Below, piece by piece: positions 8,618-19,400 of a DNA stretch of 64,000 nt. Origin of the DNA: JADLBR01 sp964651705 (GTDB lineage: Bacteria; Verrucomicrobiota; Verrucomicrobiia; JADLBR01); assembly GCA_964651705.1 (NCBI GenBank), contig CAZYWZ010000010.1, positions 25,447 to 89,446 on the forward strand, given 5' to 3'. The notes below the pieces were generated by a model. The model saw only the letters and a program-made list of their open reading frames with translations, did not search any database and was not told the origin of the DNA. Position 1 is the first letter of the stretch. Every line of letters starts with the position of its first letter. The position numbers and the translations under genes were made by a program.

Positions 8618-10882
8618 TCACGCACCCCAGATCGCGGTCCAATCTCGCGCCGCGGGATCCACCGTCGCGCGTGACTCCGCGCGCTCCGACCCGGCGCCTT
8701 CCACCGCCTTGAGATCCAATCGCCCACCCAGCGAGACGGGCAGGTGCACCGCTCCCGGCGCCGGACCGTCCCCGCGCCGAAAGCACAGCCGCCAGCCGCC
8801 CTTCCCACGGGGCTCCAGCGTCATGCCCACCCGCCCGAAACGCGTCGGAGATCCGGCGATCGACCAAGGCCCGCCCGCGGCCAACTCCGGCTCCCCGATG
8901 CCCGACAGCAATCGCAATTCGTCCCCCACCTCGAACGCCAGCATGTGCCGCAGGAACAACACACACATCGCACTGGCCCAATTGTGCGGCATGTCGCCGA
9001 CGTACTTTGAAACCAACGATCCCCGCAGCGGCTGTTCCTCGCGCCAGCAGTACAGCGGTGACGCGTGATTCAAGAAGCCGATGAACGCGCGCCGGGCGAG
9101 ATCCGGCAGTCCGGCCCAGAGATAGACGTGCGCGACGAACGCCGCGTGATACGTCCACACGCCCTCGTGCGGGATCCAGCCGGTCTCCGCAGGTATGTCC
9201 TCACGCGTCACGGCGCGCATCAGGGCGATGTGGCCACCGACCACGGGGTCGTCCCGATCAAACACGAGTCCCGGATAGATGGCGTGCGACAGCGCCCACT
9301 GCGCACCCTGCGGGCGCAACCTCTCCCACGGGTCCGCCTCCTCCCACTGGGCGTCCTCTTTCATCACCATCGGCAAGAAATCGAACCCATCGGAGTGTCG
9401 GCGCATCTCGGCGCGCATCGCTTTCGCGCAAGAGTCGCCGAGTTCCGCGTGCAGCGCCTCGGCCTCGCCGAAGCCTTCCATCCCCAGCCTATTCGCGGCG
9501 CCAACCAGCGCCTTCAACCCCGCCAGCACCCAGAGTGTATTGGTGAACTCCGAGCGCCAGCTCGCCACCCCCCCATCGCAAAACCCCCGCGCCAGCAGAC
9601 CGTATTTCCCGTTCGCGCTCCCCTCGTCACGCGCCACTTTCCGCAACCCGTCCAAGTACCGCACCGCCCGGAGTACGTTAGGCTGCATCGAACGGAAATA
9701 TTCCCAATCTCCCGACAACTCCGCCTGCCGCACCAGGCTGAAGATCGCGATCCCCGTGTCCTTCCAGTGCCCCTGTTTCACCGCGGCCACGACCGCGCCA
9801 TCCTCCTGCTGGCATGCCCATGTCGCCTCGAGTCCCTGCTGCGCCTCCTTGTCGAAGCCCAGATAACGGGCCGCCTCCAAAAGAAAATTCCCGTCCACCA
9901 CCCACAGCCCGCGATAACACGTCGGACCCACCTGAAACGTCAGCCGCCCCTCCTTCTCCTCGCGCGCCTGCAAGATATTCCGGGAACACGCCACCAGGAA
10001 CTCCCCGTGCCGCCCCGGCAGGTCCCACCCGACTGGCTCAGCCGAGGGTTTCCAAACCTGCCAGAGGGCGCGCGCCTCATCCAAGAGCCCATCGGCGTCA
10101 TCGAGTCCCGCGGCTATCTTCGCAAAGGGTTGCCCCTCCTGCGGCAGGCGGAAGAACGCGCGCAGCGGCCTGCCTCGCGCGGCCTCCCCCGAATGCAGCG
10201 CGTAATGCACCGCGAGGCCCGTGTTCTCGCGGCCCTGCCGCTGCCAGCGCTCCGCCGGCTCGCGATCGCAAGCCAAGAAGGGCACCGCTTTCCCATCGCG
10301 CTCGATCAGCACCTCGATCCGCCCCGAGGCGTTCTTGCGGATGTTGATCTTCGCGTCCGACCGGATCACGAATCCCGGCACCGCCCGCACCGGCGCATCG
10401 CCCTTCGGCACGACCTCCATCAGCACGTTGTCCACGCGCCCCTCGCCCTCGCGGTTTGTGGCGAATGCCGTCAGCCGGATCTCCGCCTCCGGTCGCCCGA
10501 GCCGCGTCACCACGATCGGCACGCCCGGCGCCTCCAGCGCCTGACCGAGCACCTCGTCCCCCTCCATCCCGAGGCACGTGAATTCCACCTGCACCGGATG
10601 CGGCGCGTGCGGCCAACCCAGCGGCTTTCCGCTAAGCCGCAGTTCGCCCCGCTCGCCCACCAGGCTCTTGTGGCGATCATCCGGGAAACAGATCGCCGTC
10701 TGCCATTGCGCCGGCGCATACCGGAAATCCACTGGGGGGGCATCCGCCGCCCCCTCCCCTGATGGCCCATCGCGGGCCACGCTCGCCTTCGCCCCAGACC
10801 CATGCGGCGCCAGCGCCGTCGCGATGGCGCCCAGCGCCCCGCCGCTGATGAACTTCCTCCGATGCATTTCCCGCGTGCTCAT
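8618..10882 (-). CDS. Tat-exported (alpha/alpha)6-barrel glycosidase-like protein
   Basis: A 754-residue protein with a twin-arginine signal (HRRKFISGG at residues 7-15). The central part, roughly residues 310-640, is helical with aromatic and acidic phrases such as YRGLWVVDGNFLLEAARYLG and WACQQEDGAVV, recalling six-hairpin glycosidases such as GH78- or GH15-like enzymes. The first ~300 residues look like a beta-sandwich and the last ~100 like a beta-rich end domain. Its ATG overlaps the TGA of the preceding sulfatase as ATGA (10879-10882), which implies translational coupling. The exact family and substrate are not recognised. Confidence 0.68.
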   Translation of the reverse strand: MSTREMHRRKFISGGALGAIATALAPHGSGAKASVARDGPSGEGAADAPPVDFRYAPAQWQTAICFPDDRHKSLVGERGELRLSGKPLGWPHAPHPVQVEFTCLGMEGDEVLGQALEAPGVPIVVTRLGRPEAEIRLTAFATNREGEGRVDNVLMEVVPKGDAPVRAVPGFVIRSDAKINIRKNASGRIEVLIERDGKAVPFLACDREPAERWQRQGRENTGLAVHYALHSGEAARGRPLRAFFRLPQEGQPFAKIAAGLDDADGLLDEARALWQVWKPSAEPVGWDLPGRHGEFLVACSRNILQAREEKEGRLTFQVGPTCYRGLWVVDGNFLLEAARYLGFDKEAQQGLEATWACQQEDGAVVAAVKQGHWKDTGIAIFSLVRQAELSGDWEYFRSMQPNVLRAVRYLDGLRKVARDEGSANGKYGLLARGFCDGGVASWRSEFTNTLWVLAGLKALVGAANRLGMEGFGEAEALHAELGDSCAKAMRAEMRRHSDGFDFLPMVMKEDAQWEEADPWERLRPQGAQWALSHAIYPGLVFDRDDPVVGGHIALMRAVTREDIPAETGWIPHEGVWTYHAAFVAHVYLWAGLPDLARRAFIGFLNHASPLYCWREEQPLRGSLVSKYVGDMPHNWASAMCVLFLRHMLAFEVGDELRLLSGIGEPELAAGGPWSIAGSPTRFGRVGMTLEPRGKGGWRLCFRRGDGPAPGAVHLPVSLGGRLDLKAVEGAGSERAESRATVDPAARDWTAIWGA

Positions 10883-12282
10883 AGACCCGGTGCCCCCAGT
10901 TGCTCGCGCAGCCTCGCGAGCTCATTTGACAAGGATCCGGCCACCGCCCTGGCAGTCGGCTCGGCGACGATGTTCCTCATTTCGGAGGGATCTTTCTCGA
11001 GATCGTACAGCTCGGTGCCCCTATCCGAAAAACCATAGCGGATCAGCTTGTGTTCCATCGTCCGCACGCCCTCTATCGGACCCAGGCCGTAGCCCACCTC
11101 ATAATAGCGATAGTAGAAAGACGTCCTCCAGTCTATCGGCCGTTCGCCACGGAACAGCGGGACCAGGCTGCGCCCGTGCAGATCCGCCGGCGCCAAGGCA
11201 CCCGCGATCTCGATAAACGTCGGCGCGAAGTCCACATTGAGGGCCATCGCGCCGACCCGAGCCCCGGCGGCGACGACGCCCGGCCATCGCACGATCAGCG
11301 GCATCCGGATCGACTCCTCGTACATCAGCCGCTTGTCGTACAGCCCGTGCTCCCCGAGAAAGAAGCCCTGGTCAGAGGAGTAGACCACGGCCGTGTTGCC
11401 AGCCAGGCCCTCGCCGGCCAGAAAGTCCAGCACCCGCCCGACGCCCGCGTCCACCGATGCCGCACAGCGCAGATAGTCCTTGATGTATCTCTGGTACACC
11501 CAGCCGCGGACCTTCTCCTCCGGCACATCTGCCGGGATCGGCCCAAATCGTTTCTCGAAATGCAGCTCCCACTGGGGCCGCCCCACGAATAGCCGGTGCG
11601 AACGGACCGCCCCGCTGCGCCCGGCGAGGTCTTCGTGCAGGCTCTCCGGTTCCGGGATCGTCTCGCCCTCGAACATCGCCGCCTCGCCCGGGCCGACCTC
11701 CCAGTTCGCGTGCGGGGCCTTGTGCTGCACCAGCAGGCAGAAGGGCCGACCTCGGTCGCGCGACTTGAGCCACGCCAGGGCCTTTTCCGTGATGACCTCA
11801 GAGACGTAACCGGGGCACTTCTGCCGCGCGCCATTCTCGATCATCGCCGGATCGAAGTACGCCCCCTGGCCGGGAAGGACGCACCAGTGGTCGAAGCCCT
11901 CCGGTTCCGTGGTAAGATGCCACTTGCCGATGATCGCGGTCGCGTACCCCGCCTCCCGCAATAACCGCGGGAACGTCACCGTTCCCTCTGGCAGCGCGTC
12001 GCCATTGGTCCTCACCCCATTGGCGTGGCTATACCGTCCCGTCAGCACGCAGGCGCGGCTCGGCACGCAGATGCTGTTCACGCTGAAACAGTTCTCGAAC
12101 ACCGCGCCCTCGCGCGCCAGCCGGTCGATGTTCGGAGTCCGTCCGACCTCGCTGCCATAGGCCCCGATGGCCTGCGCCGCATGGTCGTCGCTGAAGAACA
12201 AAACGATATTCGGCCGAGCCGTTTCGGTGCCGCGCAACCCAGCGAGCGGCAGCACCGCGATCACGGCGAGGATGACCCGCAT
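10879..12282 (-). CDS. Secreted sulfatase, formylglycine type
   Basis: A 467-residue sulfatase. SDDHAAQAIG near residue 31 supplies the first metal ligands. Cys72 in CVPSRACVLTGRY is the formylglycine precursor, and GKWHL and SSDQGFFLGEHG follow in the usual order. The phrase SDDHAAQAIGAYG is like that of sulfatases acting on complex glycans, but the linkage cannot be told. The ATG at 12282 has a GGGAGG site just upstream and begins a short hydrophobic signal sequence; the longer frame to 12342 lacks one. It ends in an ATGA overlap with the next gene. Confidence 0.92.
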   Translation of the reverse strand: MRVILAVIAVLPLAGLRGTETARPNIVLFFSDDHAAQAIGAYGSEVGRTPNIDRLAREGAVFENCFSVNSICVPSRACVLTGRYSHANGVRTNGDALPEGTVTFPRLLREAGYATAIIGKWHLTTEPEGFDHWCVLPGQGAYFDPAMIENGARQKCPGYVSEVITEKALAWLKSRDRGRPFCLLVQHKAPHANWEVGPGEAAMFEGETIPEPESLHEDLAGRSGAVRSHRLFVGRPQWELHFEKRFGPIPADVPEEKVRGWVYQRYIKDYLRCAASVDAGVGRVLDFLAGEGLAGNTAVVYSSDQGFFLGEHGLYDKRLMYEESIRMPLIVRWPGVVAAGARVGAMALNVDFAPTFIEIAGALAPADLHGRSLVPLFRGERPIDWRTSFYYRYYEVGYGLGPIEGVRTMEHKLIRYGFSDRGTELYDLEKDPSEMRNIVAEPTARAVAGSLSNELARLREQLGAPGL

Positions 12283-12338
12283 CGGTGACCTCCCTTCGAC
12301 CCGCTTCACCCGGGGCCATGCCCCATTTCCAATGTCCG

Positions 12339-13931
12339 TCACTTTCGCGCCTTTCCGGCCTTCGCTTTCGCGGGCTCCGGCGCCGCCGGATAGCGGCGGA
12401 CATCGACGTCATTCGCCCGGGGCGCGCCGGGCGAACTCCGGCCATCCGCGATGAGCTTTTCCAGCAGGGCGCGCATCTCGGCGACCCGCGCGGGCTGTTC
12501 TGCGGCGAGGTTCTTGGTCTCGCCGATATCATCGGCCAAGTTATAGAGCTGTGGTTCCGCGCTCGGGATGAACTTCCAGGCGCCGAAGCGGACGCCCGGC
12601 TCCCCATGGCCGGCGCAACTGACCGCGTGCGGGCGCACCGGCTTGTCCTCGCCCCTCAGGAGGGGCAACAGGCTGAAACTGTCTTCGCCCGCATCGTCGG
12701 GCAACCTCGTCCCGAAAATCTCGGCGAGCGTGGCCATGATGTCGGCCTGGTGCACCAGTTGCCCGCAGACGCTGCCGGGCTTCACGACCCCCGGCCACCG
12801 CACGATGAACGGCACGCGATGCCCCCCTTCCCAGACGGATCCCTTATGGCCGCGCAGCGGGCCGCTCGATAGATGCCCCAACTTTTCGACCGCCGCCACC
12901 AGGCCGATCCGATAAGCGGCCCCGTTGTCGCTGGTCAATAGCACGAGCGTGCGATCCGCCACCCCTGCCTTGTCGAGGGCCTCCATCACCCGACCGACCA
13001 CCCCGTCGGTCTCCATCACGAAATCACCGTAGGGATTGAGCCCGCTCTTGCCACGCCACTCGGGCGCGACCGCGATCGGCGTGTGCGGGCTGGTCAGCGG
13101 CATATAGAGAAGGAACGGTCGCGCCGCCTTCGCCTCGCGGGCGATGACATCGCAGGCCCGGTCGCCGAGCGCGGGCAGGATCCGGTCCAACTCCCAACCC
13201 CGCAGGGCCGGCCCCGGTTTGCTGGCGAGCGCGTTCTGAAAGTTTTCCTTCGGGAGAAACTCCGTCGGGATGCCGACCGTCCGGTCATTCTCGATGAAAC
13301 AATACGGCGGCCAGTTGGGCACGTCCGTGCCGAAGTATTCGTCAAACCCTCGGGTGGTCGGACCACCGGCAATGGGCCGCGAATACACCTCTTGCCAAGA
13401 CCGCCGGTGCTCGTCCGTCACCGCAGGCCCGGGCTTCTGTGGCGGCGCGAAGAACCCGCGCTGCCCCTCGGGGATGTCCCAGTCCCAACCCAGATGCCAT
13501 TTGCCAATCGCGGCGGTGCGGTAGCCATTCCGCCTGGCCAACCCGGCGATCGTCAGTCGATCGGGCGCAATGAGCGCCCTCTCCAAATAGTCGACGATCC
13601 CCGCCTGCAATCGCGTCCGCCAATGATATCGCCCCGTCAGCAGCGCATAGCGCGACGGCGAGCACACGCCCGATGACGAATGCCCGTCGGTGAATCGGAG
13701 CCCTTCCGCGGCAAGCCGATCGATATTGGGCGTCGGGATCTTGCCGCGATCCGGATTGTAGCAACGCACGTCGCCGTAGCCCAGATCGTCGGCAAGGATG
13801 ATCACGACGTTCGGGCGGGCGGGAGGCGACCCCGATCTCCCCGGCCCGGTTTCGCCAAACGCGGGCGAGGCGGGGGCGAGGACGATGCCGGATAGGCAGA
13901 AGGAGACTAAGATCCTGATCGGATGGCTCAT
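12339..13931 (-). CDS. Secreted sulfatase, formylglycine type
   Basis: A 530-residue sulfatase. ILADDLGYGD near residue 45 and Cys90 in CSPSRYALLTGRYHW mark the active site; the Cys is the formylglycine precursor. GKWHLGWDWD, SDNGAAYR and RGHKGSVWEGG are conserved arylsulfatase A-type blocks. The N-terminus is a signal peptide ending near Ala24, and the C-terminus is rich in Lys, Ala and Pro. The start at 13931 is chosen because AAGGAA precedes it; the frame to 14270 overlaps the previous gene. It is the first of three sulfatases in the operon, directly after the larger GH2 gene. It differs from the other two in the active-site neighbourhood, suggesting another sulfate position. Confidence 0.93.
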   Translation of the reverse strand: MSHPIRILVSFCLSGIVLAPASPAFGETGPGRSGSPPARPNVVIILADDLGYGDVRCYNPDRGKIPTPNIDRLAAEGLRFTDGHSSSGVCSPSRYALLTGRYHWRTRLQAGIVDYLERALIAPDRLTIAGLARRNGYRTAAIGKWHLGWDWDIPEGQRGFFAPPQKPGPAVTDEHRRSWQEVYSRPIAGGPTTRGFDEYFGTDVPNWPPYCFIENDRTVGIPTEFLPKENFQNALASKPGPALRGWELDRILPALGDRACDVIAREAKAARPFLLYMPLTSPHTPIAVAPEWRGKSGLNPYGDFVMETDGVVGRVMEALDKAGVADRTLVLLTSDNGAAYRIGLVAAVEKLGHLSSGPLRGHKGSVWEGGHRVPFIVRWPGVVKPGSVCGQLVHQADIMATLAEIFGTRLPDDAGEDSFSLLPLLRGEDKPVRPHAVSCAGHGEPGVRFGAWKFIPSAEPQLYNLADDIGETKNLAAEQPARVAEMRALLEKLIADGRSSPGAPRANDVDVRRYPAAPEPAKAKAGKARK

Positions 13932-13962
13932 CGGTTCCTTTCGTCTTTGGTTCGGGACGTTC

Positions 13963-16470
13963 TCAATGGTAGACACCCATCTCCCACAGTGAATAGCCGA
14001 ACCGCGTGCCGCGCTCGGTGCCGTGCAGCCGGAGCCACCGCGCCCGCGTCGGCGCGAAGCGGATGGTCTCGGCCTTTCCGGTGGCCGTGCCGGTGGTGAA
14101 AACGTCCTTCCATGTCTCGCCGTCGTCCGAGACCTGGATCTTGTAGGATTTCGCGAACGCGCCCTCCCACGCCAATTCCACACGCGATACGCTTTGCGAT
14201 TCGCCAAGGTCCACGGCGATCCATTGCGGGTCGCCGAACTCGCTCGACCAGCGCGTGTCCCCCTTGCCATCCACCGCGAACTCGGCCCGATACGCCTGGC
14301 CGTCTTTCGTCAGCACGGAGGATGCCTTCACGGGCCTGCCCGCGGCGAGGTCGCGGCGCGCCTCGATCTCCTCGGGCGTCAGCACGGCGAAGTCGCGCAG
14401 GCTCCGGACGTCGGGCGACCCCTCCCGGACAAGGGCGGCCTCGAGCCGGTAGTGTCCTGGCGCGGCGGGAACGGCGATTCCAAACGTCAGCCGCCTGTCG
14501 CCCAACGGGCCGACCTCGCAAGGCTGCGCCTGCTCGAACAGCGTCTCGCCGCCCCGCAGCAACCGCAGCCGCACCTCGCCCTTCCACGGCGCGTAAAGGT
14601 CGTTTATCACAACGGCCGAGACCTCGCGCTTCTCGCCGGCCGGCAGATCGTCGGCCCAGAAATCGAGCATGATTCCCGTCGGGGCAAAGGCGTCGCTCAC
14701 CCATCGACGGAAATTCGGCTCGTAGGTCAGTTCCCGCACATCGATGAAATGGTCGCTGGTCTGCCCGTCGTGCCGCGAGTAGCCGAGCCCGCAGAAGTGG
14801 AGCACGCCGGCGCACCGGCGTTTGGAGCGCCAGAATTCGGTCTTCGCCGCCAGCGCGCGGGCGTAGTACTCGAACCGCTCGGCGACGGTGGCGTTCTCGC
14901 CCAAGAGTCGCGCGTAGACCTCCTGCGTCAGCGTCGGCAGCGTCCCGTCGCGGTTGATCCAGAGCCACCCGTATTCGTTGATGAGATACGGCGGCCCGGC
15001 CCCGCTGCGCGGGCCGTTGTCGGGGACGCCATCTTCCCGGCCCAACTTAGCGAAGGAGAAATCCTTCTTGCTCGATCGGTAGGGGTGCGCCTCGGAGATG
15101 TCGCCGGGTCGCTGCGGCGTCCCCCATCCGTTGTCCCAGGGGCGATTCGACAGATCCAGCCCGCGCACGGCCATCAGCGCCGGGCCGATGACGTGGTCGT
15201 CGGTGGTCTCGTTCTGGGCGTCCCAGATGACGACGCACGGGTGGTTCCAGCGCTCCCGCATCCACTCGGTGTACTCCACCACGAGATCCTGCGGCGTGAT
15301 CTCGGCCGGCCATGCTCCCTTGCGCCCGCCATACCAGATCGGAAACTCATCCTGGATCAGGACGCCCTCCTCGTCCGCGGTCTCGTACCAGAGCTCCGGC
15401 GGGAAACCGATGCAGTAGCGCAGCGCATTCCAGTTCATCTCCTTGAATCGGCGATGCAGCTTCCTCACCCATTCCCGGTCCCACGGTAGGCCGCCGCGCG
15501 CCGCATCCTCGAAAAACCGGTAGATGCACACATTGGAACCGCGCAGGAAGTAGGGCTTACCATTCAGGATCGCCCTGCCGCTCCCCGGGTCGGTGGTGAA
15601 CGAGCGAAGCCCGAACCGCGCCTTCGCCGTGTCGCCGCCGGTGTCCACCGTGATCTCGTAGAGGAAGGGGTCCTCTGGCGACCAGGGCCGCGCGCCCTTC
15701 ATCGGGATCGTCATCTCGATCGTCCCGCCCCCCCGCGCCTCGGCCGAAGCCTCGCCCACCTCCCGACCGGATCCCGCCTCGCGCACCACGCCACGGACCC
15801 TCCCGGTCGCCGCTCCCTCCAGCTCAACGACGGCCCGGACGCCCCCCTTCTCCAACTCGGGCACGGCCTGGATGTTCACCACGTGCGGCGTGCCGCAGAG
15901 GATCAGTTCGACCGAATCGTAGATGCCGGGGATGTACCGGCTCTTCTCAAAATCCCACCCCTCAGTCAAATGCGCCGGCACCTGCGCCAGGGATGCCCCG
16001 ACCCGAACGATCAACTCGTTCTCGGCGCCATCCCCTTTCAGGTGGGGCCGCACGTCGAACAACCCCGGCGTCCAGTTCGGGCCGTGCTCCCCCGCGACCT
16101 CGCCGTTCACAAATACCTTCGTCCCATAGCGCGCCTTGTGGATCTTCAGCCTAGCGATCTCGGGCAACGGGCCATCCAGCCTGAACGTTCGCCTGTACCA
16201 GAACGCCTCTCGCCTCGGATCGGCCGGCCTCTTCCTCTCCCGGCGCTCGTCCAGCGACACGCTCGAACCGGGAGATTCGAACTGCGGCGTCGCCATATCC
16301 ACCAGCCCCGGCACCGGGACCGTGTGCCGGAACGCCGCCGGCACCGCGTCGGGCGCACCCTCCGCAATCTGCCAGGTGCCATCCAGGCAAACGCTCTGCC
16401 GGCACACGGGGGCGGCGACGCACGATGCCGCGCTGCCCGCAAAAAAGACGATCTGGACAAAGTGTCTCAT
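13963..16470 (-). CDS. GH2 protein with C-terminal F5/8 type C domain (second paralog)
   Basis: An 835-residue exported beta-glycosidase. The GH2 domain order matches the paralog at 4935-7058: jelly roll, Ig-like domain and TIM barrel. The acid/base is predicted at Glu421 (WDAQNET) and the nucleophile at Glu499 (LINEYGW). Residues ~690-835 add a discoidin/F5-8C-like carbohydrate-binding module with RWSSEFGDPQWIAVDLG and a KIQVSDDGETW strand. This would hold the enzyme on an insoluble or branched substrate. The N-terminus is a signal peptide starting at 16470 after AGGGAG. It lies 28 bases after the GH38 stop. Confidence 0.88.
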   Translation of the reverse strand: MRHFVQIVFFAGSAASCVAAPVCRQSVCLDGTWQIAEGAPDAVPAAFRHTVPVPGLVDMATPQFESPGSSVSLDERRERKRPADPRREAFWYRRTFRLDGPLPEIARLKIHKARYGTKVFVNGEVAGEHGPNWTPGLFDVRPHLKGDGAENELIVRVGASLAQVPAHLTEGWDFEKSRYIPGIYDSVELILCGTPHVVNIQAVPELEKGGVRAVVELEGAATGRVRGVVREAGSGREVGEASAEARGGGTIEMTIPMKGARPWSPEDPFLYEITVDTGGDTAKARFGLRSFTTDPGSGRAILNGKPYFLRGSNVCIYRFFEDAARGGLPWDREWVRKLHRRFKEMNWNALRYCIGFPPELWYETADEEGVLIQDEFPIWYGGRKGAWPAEITPQDLVVEYTEWMRERWNHPCVVIWDAQNETTDDHVIGPALMAVRGLDLSNRPWDNGWGTPQRPGDISEAHPYRSSKKDFSFAKLGREDGVPDNGPRSGAGPPYLINEYGWLWINRDGTLPTLTQEVYARLLGENATVAERFEYYARALAAKTEFWRSKRRCAGVLHFCGLGYSRHDGQTSDHFIDVRELTYEPNFRRWVSDAFAPTGIMLDFWADDLPAGEKREVSAVVINDLYAPWKGEVRLRLLRGGETLFEQAQPCEVGPLGDRRLTFGIAVPAAPGHYRLEAALVREGSPDVRSLRDFAVLTPEEIEARRDLAAGRPVKASSVLTKDGQAYRAEFAVDGKGDTRWSSEFGDPQWIAVDLGESQSVSRVELAWEGAFAKSYKIQVSDDGETWKDVFTTGTATGKAETIRFAPTRARWLRLHGTERGTRFGYSLWEMGVYH

Positions 16471-16498
16471 GTGATTTCTCCCTCGGTCGTGTATCGCC

Positions 16499-19400
16499 TC
16501 ACTGCGCAAGTTCCGCCCGAACCGTGACAAGCCCCCACGCCGGGATCGCCACAGGGCCGGTGACTTCCCGCCCAGGCCTTTCGCTCGTATCGCTCAGGTA
16601 AAGCCGCTTCGGCCCCGGCCCCGACCAGGTCAGCCTGGCCTCGCGGGCTTCGCCGCTGGCCCCAAACAGGCGGACCATCAGCGCCTTCCGGTCATCGCTA
16701 GGCTTTAGGGCGGTCACGAGCACGTCTGCCGGTTCCACTCGCAGCCGGGGCACGCCGCCCGGCGCGCGGCCCCGCCCCGGCACAACAACCAGCGGCTGGC
16801 TGAATTCCGCGGCGAATCGCGAGGCCTCGGCCGCCGTCGTGCCGCGATGCGGGCGCAAGACGAATCGGAAGACGACCGGTCCTTCCTGGTAGGCGCGGTA
16901 GTTTGTTCCCCAGTGGTTGTTCATGACCCATGCGTACAGCTTCTGCGTCGGCTCGATCCTTTTGCGCCACGCCTCCGGGTCGGTCTGCGAGTTCAGCAGC
17001 GTCGCGGTGATGCCACCCACCTGTACCAGGGGCGCATCGACCGTCACCCACGTCACCCCGAAATCCTCATTGGAAACGTCCGCCCAGCGCCCCACCGTCA
17101 GCCAGTTCTTGCACGCGCTCGGCATCTGGTCCCGCCCGGGGCGGAAAACGCAGAGCGGCGCATCGAGCCGGATCTCCCCTCCAGGGACGTTGAACGGAAA
17201 GCCGAAGTTGACGCTCTCCTTGCCCGCCCTGTCCCGATAGTCGCCCGCCTCGAGCCGCCTCTTGTCGACCGTGTCTATCAGCTCGACATGGCCCTCGCCC
17301 GCCACGACCCTGACCTCGCGCCTGAGCCTATGGCAACCGGGGGCATCCGACTCCACCATGAGCGCGGCCACCAGCGGCCCGCGGTCGCGCGCGATTATCG
17401 TGACGGGACCGTTGCGCTTCAACCCGCCGGGATCATCCCCGATCATGTAGAGATAATCGTTCAACGCCCCGCCTCCCGAAGTGTCCACCAGGTTGCCATC
17501 GATCCCGCCGGCGCGCAGTTCCACGATCGCGCCCGTCGCCTCGTCGACGCGGACCCGGATCTTCCCGTTCTCGATCATCGCGCCCGTCAGTTTCGGCCCG
17601 TCGCCGGTCGCCGGCGCTCCCTCACGCGCCACGGTGTAGCGACGCCCGGAAAAGGGCGGCAGGTCGCGCACCAGCACCGCCAATTCCCGGCTCGCGAGCC
17701 TCTGCGCGGGCACCGGCTCCCCCCCCGCATCAGTCACGAAATTGGCGCCCAGCGAGAGTTCGCGCGGGACCAGCGCCAGGCCCGTGCGCGTCCACGAGGT
17801 CGTGTTGTAGATGTCGATCTCGTAGGCAGGCTTCTCGTCGATCGGCGCCCCGGGCGGACGGGGCTCGAAGCCCGATCCGGCCTGCGCCGCCTCGCTGAGA
17901 CGCTGCCGGGACTGCACGTTCGCCGCGGCCGCGTATGATCGCTTGATGTCCCACTGGTCCACGGTGAAGGGGTTCTCTGGCTCGGTGATCGCACAATACG
18001 CCCCCCACGTGTGCTCCGAATACAGGAGGACGTTGTTCCACGCCTCAGCGAACTTCTCGGCCGGGTATCCCGCGGGATCCAGCATCGCCCAAAGCGCCTC
18101 GGCCTGGGACAGCCGTTCGGAGCTGGCTCGGTTCATCGCGGTCTCGGCGGCCGAAGAGCCCGCGCCATCCTCCCAGTACGGCGTCCAGTCGCCGCGCACC
18201 CGCGGCAGCGCATCCCCATGCCGCGACTCGAAAGCCCGGAAGGCCTCGCTCGTCGAAGAGATGATGAACCGGGGCGACTCGTGCGCCGCATTCCAGTCCC
18301 TTATGAAATCGCATATCGAAGCGTCGGGGACCGCGTTGTCTCCGTGGCCCGCCCACCGGACATACGCGATATCGTAGGGATATTCCCGCTTCTCGAGGGC
18401 ATCGCAGAACTCCTCGACGAGCGCGGGTGTCAGCGCACGGTAACGGTGCGACATCGCATAGCCCCAGAACGGGATCCACACCAAGACCTTGCTCTCGCCA
18501 TCCGGACCGACCCACCAGAACGGTTTGTTCTCCCACTGCACGAGGATGTCCCCGATCCGATCGAAGTAGTTTGGCGCAACCGAGAAATACCGGATGCCCG
18601 CTTGGGACATCGCGGTCACCGTCCCCCAGGTGTAGCCCGGGACATCGCTGATCATCGCGGAATCCACTTTCACCCCGCAGCGCTCGCCGAGCCCCGTCGC
18701 GCGGCGAAACAGCCTGACCAGTTCCTCCGGACGGCAGAGGCCCGTCAATTCATTCAGGTACATCCCGTTGAGCGCCACCTGCCCCCGTCTGACCGCCTCG
18801 AAGAATTCGGCCCTCCGCGTCTCCGGGAGTCGCCCCAGGTACAGGTCGGCGGCCCACAGCACCTCCACATTCCATATGAAGCGCGCCCCCTCGGGAGAGC
18901 CCGACGTGCGTCGCGCGTCGGCGATGCCCTGCAGCAGATTGTTGACCTGCTTTTCCTCGATATCTGTCTGGATCGCGGTGTAGCCGATATCGGTGTGCGA
19001 GTGCGGCAAGACATACACGGTCATGGGTCGCGCGGGCTTCAGCGGGATCGTCGCCGACGCGATGCTCGCACCATCGGCTTCTATCGAGATCGCCGCGCGC
19101 CGCGCGGTGTCCACGGCGGGAATCTCATAATCGAGGGTCCGGCTCCCAAAACCCAGATCGACCATCCGCTCCGCCTGGCCCTCGACCCTGACGGTCGCCC
19201 TCAAAGCCTCCGCATAGGGATACTCAAACGACACCCTCAGTGGTTGCACCGGGCCACCGTCCTGGCGCCGGATGATCGACACGGCCCTCGCCCCGATGCC
19301 GATACCGCCCGGTGAAGGCTCCGTCTCCCCCGCCAAGAAGAAGGCGACGCCACACCCTCCGACGTTCGGCGAGCGCCCCGGAAGGACCGACGTCACCCGC

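Noticed and set aside
9065..10762. Plus-strand open frame of 565 codons
   Set aside because: It is the antisense shadow of the Tat-exported glycosidase; the composition is biased and no motif is seen.
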